A stretch of 42,508 nt of DNA from Acidobacteriota bacterium (GTDB taxonomy: Bacteria > Acidobacteriota > Vicinamibacteria > Fen-336): contig WYBL01000119.1 in the NCBI GenBank assembly GCA_011526565.1, positions 1 through 42,508 of the forward strand. Reading direction: 5' to 3'. Made by a program: the position numbers and the translations under genes. Below, one piece after another: positions 30,575 through 39,598 of this stretch. The notes beneath the pieces were generated by a model. The model made no database searches. It was not told the DNA's origin and saw only the letters and a list, made by a program, of their open reading frames with translations. Position 1 is the stretch's first letter. Each line of letters opens with the position of its first letter.

Positions 30575-31750
30575 TCAGAACGCGACGAGCTGCTCCACGC
30601 CCGTGGCGTCGCACAGGCGGGTGCGGCGGCCGTCCGCGGTGCGGGCCCAGACCGCGCCGTGGGCGGCGAACACCAGCGTGCCGTCGGGGGCGAGGTCGTA
30701 GGCGGCGACGCCCGTCTCCAGCACCTCGGGCGCCGCGGCACCGCGGCGGCGCTCGATGCGATGCGAAACGGGCGCGCGGCCGGCCTCGTCTTCGGCATCC
30801 TGCGCGCCCTGGTCGGCGTCGGCGAGGTTGGCCCACTCCAGCATCTTGCGCAGGTCCGTCTTCTTCTGCGGCCCGCCGGCGGTGGTCAGCGGCTTGCCCG
30901 TGTAGCGCGCGGAGAAGAAGTTGAGGTACTGGAACAGGGCGTAGAACAGGCGCGGCACGAAGAGCAGCGCCTCCTTCACGCCGTGCGTCACCGTGCCGCG
31001 CAGCGCTCCGCGCGGGCGCCGCAGGTAGTAGAGCGCGCCGTCCGGCCCCAGCCGCGGCTGCACCAGGTCGGCGCCGTCTTCGCTGGCCAGCGTCTCGACC
31101 TCGCCGCGGCGCAGGTCGAGGGCGTGGATCTCGAACGCGCCGAAGCCGCGCGGGCGCCCGGTGCCGTCGCGGCCGACGCCCGCGGCCTGGTAGACGATGC
31201 GCGGCGTGCCGTCGTCGGCCCACGCCGGCCCGAGGTCGACGGAGTCGCCCTCGGTCAGCTCGCGCAGGTCGGTGGCGTCGGCGCTCATCACCGCGATCGC
31301 CCCGCTGCCGTCGGGGTGCAGCACCGAGAGCGCGATCTCGGGTCCGCCGGCCCGCGCGCACAGGTCGCGCAGCTTCCGCTCCGAGCCGTGCAGCAGCCGG
31401 CGCTCGATGCCGGATTCGGGGTCGTAGCTGCAGACCGCGCCGAGGCGGTCGACTTCGAGCGAGTAGACGATCGTGCCCGGCTTCGGTCCGCGCGAGAGCC
31501 CGGTGTAGAGCGAGTGCACGGTGTCCGGGGCCTGCGGCTGGCGGCCCCAGGCCAGCGCGCCGAACCCGCCCTGCGCGCCCTTCCACGCGTGGCGGCGCTG
31601 GATCTCGCGGGCCCGCTCCTGGACCGTGCTGACGAACGCGCTCTCGACCAGTTCCGGCCCGCGCCCGGCCAGGCACACGTGCAGCTTGCCGGCCGCGACG
31701 AAGGCGACGCGCGGCGCTGTGGCCCCAGCCGCTCCCGCCGCCTCAGCCAA
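30575..31750 (-). CDS. Beta-propeller (TolB/WD40-like) protein coupled to coproheme decarboxylase
   Basis: A 391-residue protein read from TTG 31748-31750, overlapping the hemQ stop by eight bases. It has no signal peptide. Repeating YWTD/TolB-like blades are visible ([91 protein letters not shown]). Between two blades, at about residues 230-330, lies a helical insert with basic and aromatic residues ([20 protein letters not shown]). The frame has good codon use throughout, but no other start than TTG is available. Overlap with hemQ suggests coupled expression; whether it helps heme handling is unknown. Confidence 0.8.
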   Translation of the reverse strand: MAEAAGAAGATAPRVAFVAAGKLHVCLAGRGPELVESAFVSTVQERAREIQRRHAWKGAQGGFGALAWGRQPQAPDTVHSLYTGLSRGPKPGTIVYSLEVDRLGAVCSYDPESGIERRLLHGSERKLRDLCARAGGPEIALSVLHPDGSGAIAVMSADATDLRELTEGDSVDLGPAWADDGTPRIVYQAAGVGRDGTGRPRGFGAFEIHALDLRRGEVETLASEDGADLVQPRLGPDGALYYLRRPRGALRGTVTHGVKEALLFVPRLFYALFQYLNFFSARYTGKPLTTAGGPQKKTDLRKMLEWANLADADQGAQDAEDEAGRAPVSHRIERRRGAAAPEVLETGVAAYDLAPDGTLVFAAHGAVWARTADGRRTRLCDATGVEQLVAF

Positions 31751-32576
31751 TGGGCAGCGGCACCTCGCCCGCGAGCAGCTTCGGCAGTTCCTCGGCGGCG
31801 AATTGCAGGCCCGTGTAGAACGGGCCGAACTCGCCGTACCAGGCCGAGGCCTCGTCGAAGCGCATCTCGTAGACGAGCTTCTTGAACACCACCGGCTCGT
31901 CGGCGAACAGGTCGACGCCCCACTCCCAGTCGTCGTAGCCGATCGACCCGGAGATGATCTGGTTGACCTCGCCCGCGTACTTGCGGCCGATCTTCCCGTG
32001 GTCGAGCATCATCCGCGCCCGCTCCGCGAACGGCACCGCGTACCAGTTCTTCGCTTCGCCGCGCCGCTTGTTCATCGGGTAGAAGCAGACGTAGCGGCGC
32101 TGCGGGATGTCCAGGTAGAGCCGCCCGATCACCCGTCGGCGCTGGCCCTCCATCTCGACCTCGAGCGCGTCCGCGTACTCGACGCCGCCCGGCTTCAGGC
32201 CGCGCTCCAGGAGCCGGCCGTGGATCTGCGCGGTCATCTCGTACATGCCGAGCTCGACGATCGAGACGTAGCTCGTGGTCGGCTCGAGGTGCGCGGCCAG
32301 GGCGAGGCGCGCCACGTCGAGCTGGGCCTGCTGCAGCCCCGCGAAGTCGCGGCGGGCGTGGATCAGCATCAGGTCGCCCTTGTGGCCGAGCAGCGTCGAC
32401 AGCGCGGTGGTGCCGTTCTCGCCCTGGCGCATGGCGGCCAGCGCCTCGGCCGCGCGGGCTGCCATCGCCTCGCGCTCCTCGCGGGTGTGGGCGGCGAGGC
32501 GGTCGAAGCGGATGCGGAACATCTGGTGCAGCAGGCACCAGCCCTCGAGCGTCTCCGGGGCTTGCAGTTCGTCCAT
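31743..32576 (-). CDS. hemQ: Coproheme decarboxylase / chlorite-dismutase-family heme protein
   Basis: A 277-residue protein from ATG 32574-32576 with GGAGG (32581-32585) 4 bases upstream and a GATAAT -10-like box at 32593-32598. The C-terminal half has the HemQ text: [20 protein letters not shown] with candidate catalytic Y179, [12 protein letters not shown] with the axial heme ligand H193, [20 protein letters not shown], and [20 protein letters not shown]. The conserved chlorite-dismutase distal Arg is not in view, which fits the decarboxylase subgroup. HemQ removes two propionate carboxyls from coproheme III with peroxide in the last step of the coproporphyrin-dependent heme pathway. It implies that this organism makes heme by that route, though no other hem gene is in the window. 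Confidence 0.9.
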   Translation of the reverse strand: MDELQAPETLEGWCLLHQMFRIRFDRLAAHTREEREAMAARAAEALAAMRQGENGTTALSTLLGHKGDLMLIHARRDFAGLQQAQLDVARLALAAHLEPTTSYVSIVELGMYEMTAQIHGRLLERGLKPGGVEYADALEVEMEGQRRRVIGRLYLDIPQRRYVCFYPMNKRRGEAKNWYAVPFAERARMMLDHGKIGRKYAGEVNQIISGSIGYDDWEWGVDLFADEPVVFKKLVYEMRFDEASAWYGEFGPFYTGLQFAAEELPKLLAGEVPLPIG

Positions 32577-32771
32577 CGGTCCTCCGCCGGGGATTATCCG
32601 CCGGGGCGGCGCCAGGCGTGCCGCGAGCGGTCCCGCAGCGTCCGCCAGCGAACACCGGCGCCCCGGCCGGGGGGCCCCCGACGGGCGTGCAAGCGCATGA
32701 TGGGGCTGAGCTTCTCGAGCCGGGGGCCGCTGGCGCGGGGCTTGCTCGCGCACCGGGAGGGAGGACGCGCC

Positions 32772-35156
32772 TTGCTCCACGACCTGCGTTTCGCGCTCCG
32801 CATGCTCCGCCGCCAGCCGGGCTTCACGGCGGTGGCCGCGGCCACGCTCGCGCTCGGCATCGGTGGCTCGACGGCCGTGTTCAGCCTCGTGGACGGCGTC
32901 CTGCTGCGGCCGCTGCCGCTGCGCGAGCCCGAGCGCCTGATGCTGCTGTGGGAGCACAGCCCGCGCGACAACGACCACAACGTCGCCAACCCCGCGAACG
33001 TGCTCGAGTGGCGGCGCCGTGCGACCTCCTTCGAGCAGATCGCCGCCTTCACTCCCTGGACCACGAGCCTCTCCGGCCGCGGTGAGCCGGTGCGCCTCGT
33101 GCTCGGTGCCGCCACCGCCAACCTGTTCGAGACGCTCGGCGTCGCGCCGCTGAAAGGCCGCGGCTTCGTCGAAGGGGACGACGACGAAGGCGCGCCGCGG
33201 GTGGCGGTGCTGTCGGAGGGCCTGTGGCGTGGGCGCTTCGCCGGCGACCCCGGCGTGATCGGCCAGAGCGTCGTGCTCGACGGACGGCCGACCACGATCG
33301 TCGGCGTGATGCCGGCCAGCTTCGCGATCCCGCCCGGCGCCGAGCTGTGGCGTCCGCTGCCGCTCAACCCGACGGCCGGCGGCCGCTACCTGGTCCCGGT
33401 GGCGCGCCTGAAGCCCGGCGTGACCCCGGCCCAGGCCCATGAGGAGATGCGCGCGATCGGCGCCGCGCTGGCGAAGGAGTTCCCCGACCGCGACGCGAAC
33501 TGGAGCGTGAACGCCCAGCCGCTGCACGCCGACCTCGTGCGCCAGGCGCGGCCCGCGGTCCTGGTCCTGCTCGGCGCCGTGCTGCTGGTGCTGCTCGTCG
33601 GCTGCGCCAACCTGGCCAACCTGCTGCTGGCGAGGGCGCTCGCCCGCGAGCGCGAGATCGCCGTGCGCCGCGCGCTGGGCGCCTCGGGGCGCCGCATCGT
33701 CGCCCAGCTCCTGGTCGAGAGCCTGGTCCTCGCGCTGGTCGGCGGCTCGCTCGGCGTGCTCGCGGCCAGCGGCTTCACCCGCGCGCTGCTCACCGTCGTG
33801 CCGGCCGAGGTGCGTGCGCTGTTCGCGATCGGCGTGGATCCCCGCGCGCTGGCGTTCGCGTTGGCACTCTCGATCGGATCGGCGCTGCTCTTCGGCATGG
33901 CGCCCGCGTGGCAGCTCGTCCGTCGCGACCTCGAGCCCGCGCTGCGCGACGGGGCCCGGGGCGGCATCAGCCGTCGCCGCCGGCAGGCCACCCGGGCCGT
34001 CGTCGCCGTCGAGGTCGCGGTCTCGCTCGCTCTGCTGGTGGGCGCCGGACTGCTGCTGCGCAGCTACGCCCGGCTCTCGCAGGTCGACCCCGGTTTCCGC
34101 GCCGAGGGCGTGATGTCCGCGGCCGTGAGTCTCGGCGCCGGCTACGAGGACGGCGCGGCGCAGTCGCGCTTCTTCGCGCGGCTCGTCGAGCGCATCGGGC
34201 AGGAGCCGGGCGTCGCGAGCGCCGCCGCCATCTCGTGGCGCCCGCTCGGCACCGGGTCCGCGACCTCCTTCCGCGCCCTCGACCGGCCCGAGCCCGCGCC
34301 GGGCGAGTCCCCCGGCGCGGACGTGCGGATGGTGACGCCGGGGCTGTTCGCGACGCTCGGCATCGCGCTGGTCCAGGGCCGCGACTTCGACGCGGGCGAC
34401 ACTCCCGAGCGCACGCCCGTGGTGATCGTCAACGAGCGCCTCGCCCGCGACATGTGGCCTGGCCGCAACCCGCTCGGTCAGCGCATCCGCATGGACTGGG
34501 GCCGCACGATCGACGCCGAAGTGGTCGGCGTGGTGGCCGACGTCCGGCTCGCTTCGCTCGACACGGCGCCGCGCGGCGCCTTGTGGTGGCCCGTGTCGCA
34601 GGTGCCCAATGCGTTCATGACCGTGGTCGCCCGCGCGAAGGGGGCCGGCGACGCCGAGGCGCTGCTGCCCGGGATGAAGCGCGCGCTGGCGGCGCTCGAT
34701 CCCGCGCTGCCGCTCGCGAAGCCCGAGCGCCTGGACCACGTCGTGGCCGGCACGCTGCAGCGCCCGCGTTTCACGTTCGCCCTGCTCGGCGCCTTCGCCA
34801 CCAGCGCGCTCGGCCTCGCCGGGCTCGGTCTCTTCGGCCTGCTCGCCTACACGGTGCGACAGCGCGAGCCGGAATGGGGCGTGCGGCTCGCCCTCGGCGC
34901 GCGCCCGGGCGACCTGTTCCGGCAGGTGCTCGGCGAAGGTGCCACCCTCTCCGCCGCCGGCCTGGCGCTGGGCCTCGCGCTCGCGTGGGGAGCCTCCCGA
35001 GTGCTGGAGGCCCTGCTCTTCGACACCGCGACCCGCGATCCCGTGGTCTTCGTCGCCGCCCCGGCCCTGCTCGCGGCCGTCGCCCTGCTCGCCAGCATGA
35101 TCCCCGCCTGGCGCGCGTCGCGCGTCCAGCCGGCTCACTGCCTGCGCAGCGAATAG
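32772..35156 (+). CDS. ADOP-type orphan ABC permease (MacB/FtsX fold)
   Basis: A 794-residue permease. The favoured start is TTG 32772-32774, eight bases after GGGAGGGAGG, giving [20 protein letters not shown], the usual opening of these proteins; ATGs at 32697 and 32700 would add 25 residues. The order is TM1 ([19 protein letters not shown]), a MacB periplasmic domain ([20 protein letters not shown] onward), three helices of an FtsX domain ([40 protein letters not shown]), a second periplasmic domain ([39 protein letters not shown]) and a second FtsX domain ([20 protein letters not shown]). This duplicated permease without its own ATPase defines the acidobacterial ADOP family. The substrate is unknown. 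Confidence 0.93.
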   Translation: MLHDLRFALRMLRRQPGFTAVAAATLALGIGGSTAVFSLVDGVLLRPLPLREPERLMLLWEHSPRDNDHNVANPANVLEWRRRATSFEQIAAFTPWTTSLSGRGEPVRLVLGAATANLFETLGVAPLKGRGFVEGDDDEGAPRVAVLSEGLWRGRFAGDPGVIGQSVVLDGRPTTIVGVMPASFAIPPGAELWRPLPLNPTAGGRYLVPVARLKPGVTPAQAHEEMRAIGAALAKEFPDRDANWSVNAQPLHADLVRQARPAVLVLLGAVLLVLLVGCANLANLLLARALAREREIAVRRALGASGRRIVAQLLVESLVLALVGGSLGVLAASGFTRALLTVVPAEVRALFAIGVDPRALAFALALSIGSALLFGMAPAWQLVRRDLEPALRDGARGGISRRRRQATRAVVAVEVAVSLALLVGAGLLLRSYARLSQVDPGFRAEGVMSAAVSLGAGYEDGAAQSRFFARLVERIGQEPGVASAAAISWRPLGTGSATSFRALDRPEPAPGESPGADVRMVTPGLFATLGIALVQGRDFDAGDTPERTPVVIVNERLARDMWPGRNPLGQRIRMDWGRTIDAEVVGVVADVRLASLDTAPRGALWWPVSQVPNAFMTVVARAKGAGDAEALLPGMKRALAALDPALPLAKPERLDHVVAGTLQRPRFTFALLGAFATSALGLAGLGLFGLLAYTVRQREPEWGVRLALGARPGDLFRQVLGEGATLSAAGLALGLALAWGASRVLEALLFDTATRDPVVFVAAPALLAAVALLASMIPAWRASRVQPAHCLRSE

Positions 35157-35163
35157 GAGAAGG

Positions 35164-35169
35164 CATACT
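35164..35169 (+). promoter_or_regulatory. -10-like box CATACT, leaderless arrangement
   Basis: CATACT ends 7 bases before the GTG at 35177. AGGAGAAGG precedes it, too far from the start to act as a ribosome site and overlapping the promoter. Confidence 0.45.
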
Positions 35170-35176
35170 CGCGGGC

Positions 35177-35953
35177 GTGAAGCTCGCTTGCTGGAACGTG
35201 AACTCCGTGAGGGCGCGGCTGCCGCGGGTGCTGGCGTGGCTCGAGAAGGAGAAGCCCGACGTCGTCTGCCTGCAGGAGCTGAAGGTCGAAGACGCGGAGT
35301 TCCCTTCGCTCGAGATCGAGGCGCTGGGGTACCGCGCCGTCGTGCACGGGCAGCGGACCTACAACGGGGTCGGCATCCTGGCGCGCGGCGAGCTGCGCGA
35401 CGTCGTGCGCGGGCTCGGCGACGGCGTCGACGACCCGCAGGCGCGGCTGATCGCGGCTTCCGTCGACGGCGTGCGCGTCGTCTGCGTCTACGTGCCGAAC
35501 GGCGGCGAGGTCGGCTCCGACAAGTGGGACTACAAGCGGGCGTGGCTGCGGCGGCTGCGGCAGTGGCTCGACCGCAACGCGGACCCGAAGCAACCGCTCG
35601 TGCTCTGCGGCGACTTCAACGTGTCGCCGGAGGCGCGCGACGTGCATGACCCGGCGGCGTGGGAGGACAGCGTGCTGTACCACCCCGAGGCGCGCGCGGC
35701 GCTTCAGGAGGTGACCGCGTTCGGCCTGCGCGACACCCTGCGCCTGCACCACGCGGACGCGGGGCTGTACTCGTGGTGGGACTACCGGATGCTGGCCTTC
35801 CCCAAGAACCGCGGGTTGCGCATCGACCTGGTGCTGGCCACCGAGCCGCTGGCCGCGCGCTGCGTCGCGGCCGGCATCCACCGCGACGAGCGCAAGGGCA
35901 AGCAGCCCTCCGACCACGCGCCGGTGTGGGCCGAGTTCGCGCCGGGCACCTGA
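35177..35953 (+). CDS. xth: Exodeoxyribonuclease III (AP endonuclease family)
   Basis: A 258-residue protein from GTG 35177. It has all motifs of the EEP/ExoIII family: KLACWNVNSVRARLPRVLAW, DVVCLQELKVED with the metal Glu, YNGVGILARGE, VYVPNGGEVGSDKWDYKRAW, LCGDFNVSPEARDVHDP, YSWWDYRMLAFPKNRGLRID, and the catalytic SDHAPVW. The enzyme removes 3' blocks and cleaves abasic sites in base excision repair. It begins 20 bases after the ADOP permease stop but has its own -10-like box. The gene is intact and of usual length. The fit to xth (XthA) is good; distinction from exoA-type homologues is nominal. Confidence 0.95.
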   Translation: MKLACWNVNSVRARLPRVLAWLEKEKPDVVCLQELKVEDAEFPSLEIEALGYRAVVHGQRTYNGVGILARGELRDVVRGLGDGVDDPQARLIAASVDGVRVVCVYVPNGGEVGSDKWDYKRAWLRRLRQWLDRNADPKQPLVLCGDFNVSPEARDVHDPAAWEDSVLYHPEARAALQEVTAFGLRDTLRLHHADAGLYSWWDYRMLAFPKNRGLRIDLVLATEPLAARCVAAGIHRDERKGKQPSDHAPVWAEFAPGT

Positions 35954-35964
35954 CGCCGGGCCCG

Positions 35965-35970
35965 TATACT
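35965..35970 (+). promoter_or_regulatory. -10-like box TATACT, leaderless arrangement
   Basis: TATACT (five of six to consensus) ends 9 bases before ATG 35980 of the membrane protein, with only CGCGCCCCG between. There is no ribosome site. Confidence 0.5.
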
Positions 35971-35979
35971 CGCGCCCCG

Positions 35980-37881
35980 ATGAAGCGGAGCTGGGGCGTG
36001 CTGGGGCCGGTGCTGGTCGGGCTCGTCGCGGCCCAGCTCGGGTTGGCAGCGGCGGCCCGCACGCCGGTCCCGACCCTGCTCGACCTCTCGCTCGGCACCG
36101 GCCGCTGGAGCTGGGGCTTCGGCGATGGCGAGGAGCCGCTGCCCGCCACCTTCCGCTGGAGCCGCGCGCGCGCCGGGCTCGAGCTGCCGCTCGACGCGGG
36201 TGCCAGCCCCGAGGGGCGCCTCGAAGTGCGGGCCGCGCGCTTCGTCGACAGCCCGGCCCGGATCGAGGTGTGGGTCAACGGCGTGGTGTTCGGCCACTTC
36301 GAGGCTCGCCCCGGGGGCTTCAAGCGTCACTCGCTGTCGGCGCCGGTTCCGGCGGGACCGCTGACGATCGAGCTGCGCAGCGACGACCCCGAGCGCGGCG
36401 TGGCGCTCGACTGGGTGCGGCTCTCGGAGGTGCCGCTCGCGATCCCGTGGCGGGTGCCGTGGGCCCACGTCGGCCCCGCGGCGCTCGGCGGCGCGCTCGC
36501 GCTCGCCGGCGCCGGGCCCGCCCTGGCCGCCGCGGCCGCGCTGGGAGCGGCGCTCGCCCTCGCCGCGTTCGCGGCGTGGACGCCGTTCGCGACGGCCCAC
36601 GCCCTCGCCACGGCCGGCGCGGTCTCGACCGCCTCGCTGCTGCTCGTGGCCACGGGCGTGCGGCTCGCGCGCGCGCCCGCCGGGCTGGTCGCGCTCTTCG
36701 CGCTGAGCCTCGCGATCAAGTCGGCGGCGCTCTTCCACCCCTCCTACTTCTACCCGGACGCGCGCCAGAACCACCGCCTCGTCCACGTGCTGGCGGACGC
36801 GGAGGGCGGCGGGCTCGAGGAGCGCACGCGGGCGATGCAGGAGCGGCTCAACGTCGCCTACCCGCGCATCGTCGCCGGCCAGCCCTACGCGTTCCCCTAC
36901 TCGGCGGTCTTCTACCTGCCGTTCACCGCGATCGAGTCGGGCGAGGAGATCGTGCGGGCGATCGCCGCCACGGCGCTGATCGCGGCAGCGCTCGAGTGTC
37001 TCGCAACCTATGCGCTGGCACTGCCGCTGCTCGGCCGCGCCGGGGGGCTGCTCGCCGCCGCCGTCTCGCTGCTGCTGCCGCCGCTGCAGTCGCGGCTGCT
37101 CTACGCGATGTGGTCGACCGTGGCGGGACACCTGCTCGACGTGCTGGCCGTGCTGGCGCTGATGGCCTGGCTGCGCCGCCCTGGCCCGCTGCGGCTGGCC
37201 CTCTTGTGGGCCGCCGCGCAGGCCGCGCTGCTCACTTACGTCTCCAGCCTGCTCAACATGGGTGCCTTGTGCGTGGCAGCGCTGGCGGCGCTGTGGCTCG
37301 CACGGCGCGAGCGCGCCGACGACGGCCGGCCGCTCGGCGGGCGCCTCGCCTGGCAGGCCGTCGCCGCGTTCGGGCTGGCCGCGGTGGTGGCGATCGGCCT
37401 GCTCTACTCGCGGTTCGTGATCCTGTTCGTCACCGAGATCGTGCCCGCGCTGCTCGCGGGCGGCGGCGTGGCCCCCGACGCGGGCGCTCCGGTCGCAGCC
37501 CCGGGCCTGGCCGACGCCGTGCTCCGCGTCGGCCGCTTCGCCGGCCCGCTGGCCGCGGCGCTCGCGGTCGCCGGCTGGTGGCGGTTGCTGGCCGCGGGCC
37601 GCAGCGGCGCTCCGCGGGTCGCGCTGCTCGCCTACCTGCTCGCGTTCGCGGTGCTGGTCGCGCTGCGCGGCCTCGGCGGCGGCCTCTTCCGCGATCTCAA
37701 GGAGGTGGAGTTCGCGGCCCCGCTGCTGGCGATCGGCGCCGCCGCCAGCCTCGACGCGGTGGCGCGGCGCGGACGCGCGGGGCTCGCGGCCGCGGTCGTG
37801 CTCGGGGTCGGCCTGGTCGTCGCGTTCGGCCGGGCCTGGCTCCTGTTCTTCGAACGCCACACGCCGCTGGCCGGGCTCTGA
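35980..37881 (+). CDS. GT-C-like polytopic membrane protein with N-terminal beta domain
   Basis: A 633-residue protein. After a signal-like first helix (VLGPVLVGLVAAQLGLAAAA) comes a beta-sandwich at about 35-150 (GLELPLDAGASPEGRLEVRA, ARIEVWVNGVVFGHFEARPG, GPLTIELRSDDPERGVALDW). Then about eleven helices follow, with an extracytoplasmic loop (FHPSYFYPDARQNHRLVHVL) resembling the donor-binding first loop of GT-C enzymes, and GTx-like AFPYSAVFYLPFTAIESGEE. It ends FFERHTPLAGL. It is likely an inner membrane glycan enzyme or transporter; the substrate is unknown. A segment copying its last codons reappears at 39536-39568 downstream of the HEAT-repeat gene, so that gene may have been inserted after it. 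Confidence 0.8.
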   Translation: MKRSWGVLGPVLVGLVAAQLGLAAAARTPVPTLLDLSLGTGRWSWGFGDGEEPLPATFRWSRARAGLELPLDAGASPEGRLEVRAARFVDSPARIEVWVNGVVFGHFEARPGGFKRHSLSAPVPAGPLTIELRSDDPERGVALDWVRLSEVPLAIPWRVPWAHVGPAALGGALALAGAGPALAAAAALGAALALAAFAAWTPFATAHALATAGAVSTASLLLVATGVRLARAPAGLVALFALSLAIKSAALFHPSYFYPDARQNHRLVHVLADAEGGGLEERTRAMQERLNVAYPRIVAGQPYAFPYSAVFYLPFTAIESGEEIVRAIAATALIAAALECLATYALALPLLGRAGGLLAAAVSLLLPPLQSRLLYAMWSTVAGHLLDVLAVLALMAWLRRPGPLRLALLWAAAQAALLTYVSSLLNMGALCVAALAALWLARRERADDGRPLGGRLAWQAVAAFGLAAVVAIGLLYSRFVILFVTEIVPALLAGGGVAPDAGAPVAAPGLADAVLRVGRFAGPLAAALAVAGWWRLLAAGRSGAPRVALLAYLLAFAVLVALRGLGGGLFRDLKEVEFAAPLLAIGAAASLDAVARRGRAGLAAAVVLGVGLVVAFGRAWLLFFERHTPLAGL

Positions 37882-37899
37882 GCACGCCCCGCATCGTGT
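37851..37899 (+). repeat. Left copy of imperfect direct repeat flanking the HEAT-repeat gene
   Basis: It codes the last codons ERHTPLAGL and the stop of the membrane protein and runs through GCATCGTGT. The right copy is at 39536-39585. The first 33 bases differ only at one position (A for G), after which small gaps occur before GCATCGTGT matches again. Confidence 0.8.
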
Positions 37900-38006
37900 T
37901 CAGCGCATGAACACCGGTGTGTAGAGGCTCCGCTGCCGACAAGCCGCTCGACGTGCTTGCTTCCCCAAGGGCCGCGATCGGCGCGACAATCCTCCGAGGG
38001 ATCGCG

Positions 38007-39521
38007 ATGATCGGCCCCTGCGCGGCGCTGCTGCTGATCGCGCTCGGTGCGCCGGGCTGGCCCGGGGCGGCCGACGAAGGGGAGTCGCGTGTCCGTGCCC
38101 TGGCCGCGATGCTCGGCACTCGCGAGGCGGTTGCGGGGATCGAGGGGCTTGTGGCCGTAGGTGCCCCGGCCGTGTCGGTCCTCGTGGAGGTGGCGCGCCT
38201 GGGCGGCCGCCGCGGGGGAGACGCGTGTGCGGCGCTGGCCCGCATCGGCACGCCAGACGCCCTGGACGCCGTGGACGCGGCCACGCGATCGGAGGACGTG
38301 TCGGTTCGCCGGGGTGCGCTGGCAGCGCTCGGACACGTGGGCGCGGAGCGGAGCGTCCTGACCCTTGCCGCCGCCGTGCGCGGCGACCCCGACCGTCGCG
38401 CACGGCAGATCGCCGCAGGCGCCCTCGGGCGCATCGGATCGGAGGCTGCCGTCCTCCCACTCGTCGCCGCCCTTCGGGACGAATGGGAGTGGGTGCGGGC
38501 CGAAGCCGCGGAGGCCCTGGGGCGGCTTCGCACGCCCCTCGCGGTGGAGGGGCTGGCGCAGGCTCTCCACGACGGCAACTGGGAGGTCTGCCTCCGCGCT
38601 CGCCGGGCTCTCGCCGAGGTCGGCGCCCCCGCCGTGGGCCGGCTGCGCCGCGCACTCGACGACGCCGCCCCCGAGCGGCGCTGGCCTGTGGCCTGGGTCC
38701 TCGGCCAGATCGGCGGCGATGCCGCCTGGCAGGCCCTGGAGGGGCTGCGCGACGACCCGGACTGGCGCCTGCGCAACGAAGCCGCGGCTGCGGCCGCACG
38801 GCGAGCGGGGCGGCACTCCGGGGACTTCCCGACGCTCGCGCGCACGGGGCTCCACGCAGAGAGCGAGCTGGAGAGTGCGGTCACGATCACGGGCCGCTCG
38901 CTCGCGGAGATCACGGACCTTGGGCGACCGGAGGCGCTGTCGGCGGCGGGATTCATGGCCGCGGACGAGGACGTGCAGAGCGTCCTGATCGGCGACAACC
39001 GCCTCGTCGCAGCGCTCGGCCTCACCCACCTGGAGCTGGCCCGCCCGATGCTCCACGTTTCACGACGCATCCAGGATGACTGCCGTTCGGGTCGCTGGGA
39101 CGCCGCCAATCACCGCTGGAACCAGGGGCCGGCTCTGCCGTTCGACGGACGAGTCGTGTCCGTCGAAGCTCGCGACACCAAGGGCGGCCAGGAGTCGATC
39201 TTCGACGACGGCCTCACCGGGGCGTTCTGGATCCGCGTCCGGCGCGAGCTGACTCCCGACGAGACCCGGTTCCTGAAGGACGCCTACCCGCTCCTCGCCG
39301 AGGAGCGCCGTGCAGTGCTGGCCGAACGCCTGACCACGATCCAGACCGGAGAACTGCAGCCCGAGTACATCCGGCGCTACGGTTTCTACGAAGGGCACAC
39401 CGAGTGGCGCGTCGATCCTCTCGCCGTCGCCTTCGTCTTCGGGCTGCGGACGCTGTCCGAGATCGAGGCGGCCTGCCCGGGGCGGCTGGACGAGGCGCTG
39501 CTCGCCCACTTCACCCGCTGA
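38007..39521 (+). CDS. HEAT-repeat protein with unknown C-terminal domain, secreted
   Basis: A 504-residue protein from ATG 38007, with CGAGGG just upstream and a GACAAT box at 37985-37990. It has a short signal peptide (IGPCAALLLIALGAPGWPGA). Residues 30-270 hold about six to seven HEAT/PBS-lyase-type repeats (LVAVGAPAVSVLVEVA, ALARIGTPDALDAVDAATR, ALGRIGSEAAVLPLVAALRD, ALGRLRTPLAVEGLAQALHD, VLGQIGGDAAWQALEGLRDD). The C-terminal 230 residues are unrecognised (LGLTHLELARPMLHVSRRIQ, RYGFYEGHTEWRVDPLAVAF). HEAT units usually bind proteins. Flanking direct repeats and slightly different codon texture suggest later arrival. It might be a solute- or polymer-interacting exported factor; function is unknown. 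Confidence 0.8.
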   Translation: MIGPCAALLLIALGAPGWPGAADEGESRVRALAAMLGTREAVAGIEGLVAVGAPAVSVLVEVARLGGRRGGDACAALARIGTPDALDAVDAATRSEDVSVRRGALAALGHVGAERSVLTLAAAVRGDPDRRARQIAAGALGRIGSEAAVLPLVAALRDEWEWVRAEAAEALGRLRTPLAVEGLAQALHDGNWEVCLRARRALAEVGAPAVGRLRRALDDAAPERRWPVAWVLGQIGGDAAWQALEGLRDDPDWRLRNEAAAAAARRAGRHSGDFPTLARTGLHAESELESAVTITGRSLAEITDLGRPEALSAAGFMAADEDVQSVLIGDNRLVAALGLTHLELARPMLHVSRRIQDDCRSGRWDAANHRWNQGPALPFDGRVVSVEARDTKGGQESIFDDGLTGAFWIRVRRELTPDETRFLKDAYPLLAEERRAVLAERLTTIQTGELQPEYIRRYGFYEGHTEWRVDPLAVAFVFGLRTLSEIEAACPGRLDEALLAHFTR

Positions 39522-39535
39522 GCGCAGCAGGTGCT

Positions 39536-39585
39536 CGAGCGCCACACGCCGCTGGCCGGGCTCTGAGCGCCCCTTCGCATCGTGT
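39536..39585 (+). repeat. Right copy of imperfect direct repeat flanking the HEAT-repeat gene
   Basis: It repeats the coding end ERHTPLAGL with stop and the following GCATCGTGT found at 37851-37899. Unlike the left copy it continues directly into the promoter and start of the epimerase gene, so the right copy holds the ancestral downstream junction. Confidence 0.8.
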
Positions 39586-39590
39586 AGAGT
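39585..39590 (+). promoter_or_regulatory. -10-like box TAGAGT, leaderless arrangement
   Basis: TAGAGT ends 8 bases before the GTG at 39599 and begins at the last base of the right direct repeat. In the left copy the same place reads TTCAGC, so only the right copy keeps this box. Confidence 0.4.
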
Positions 39591-39598
39591 CCCGCCCC

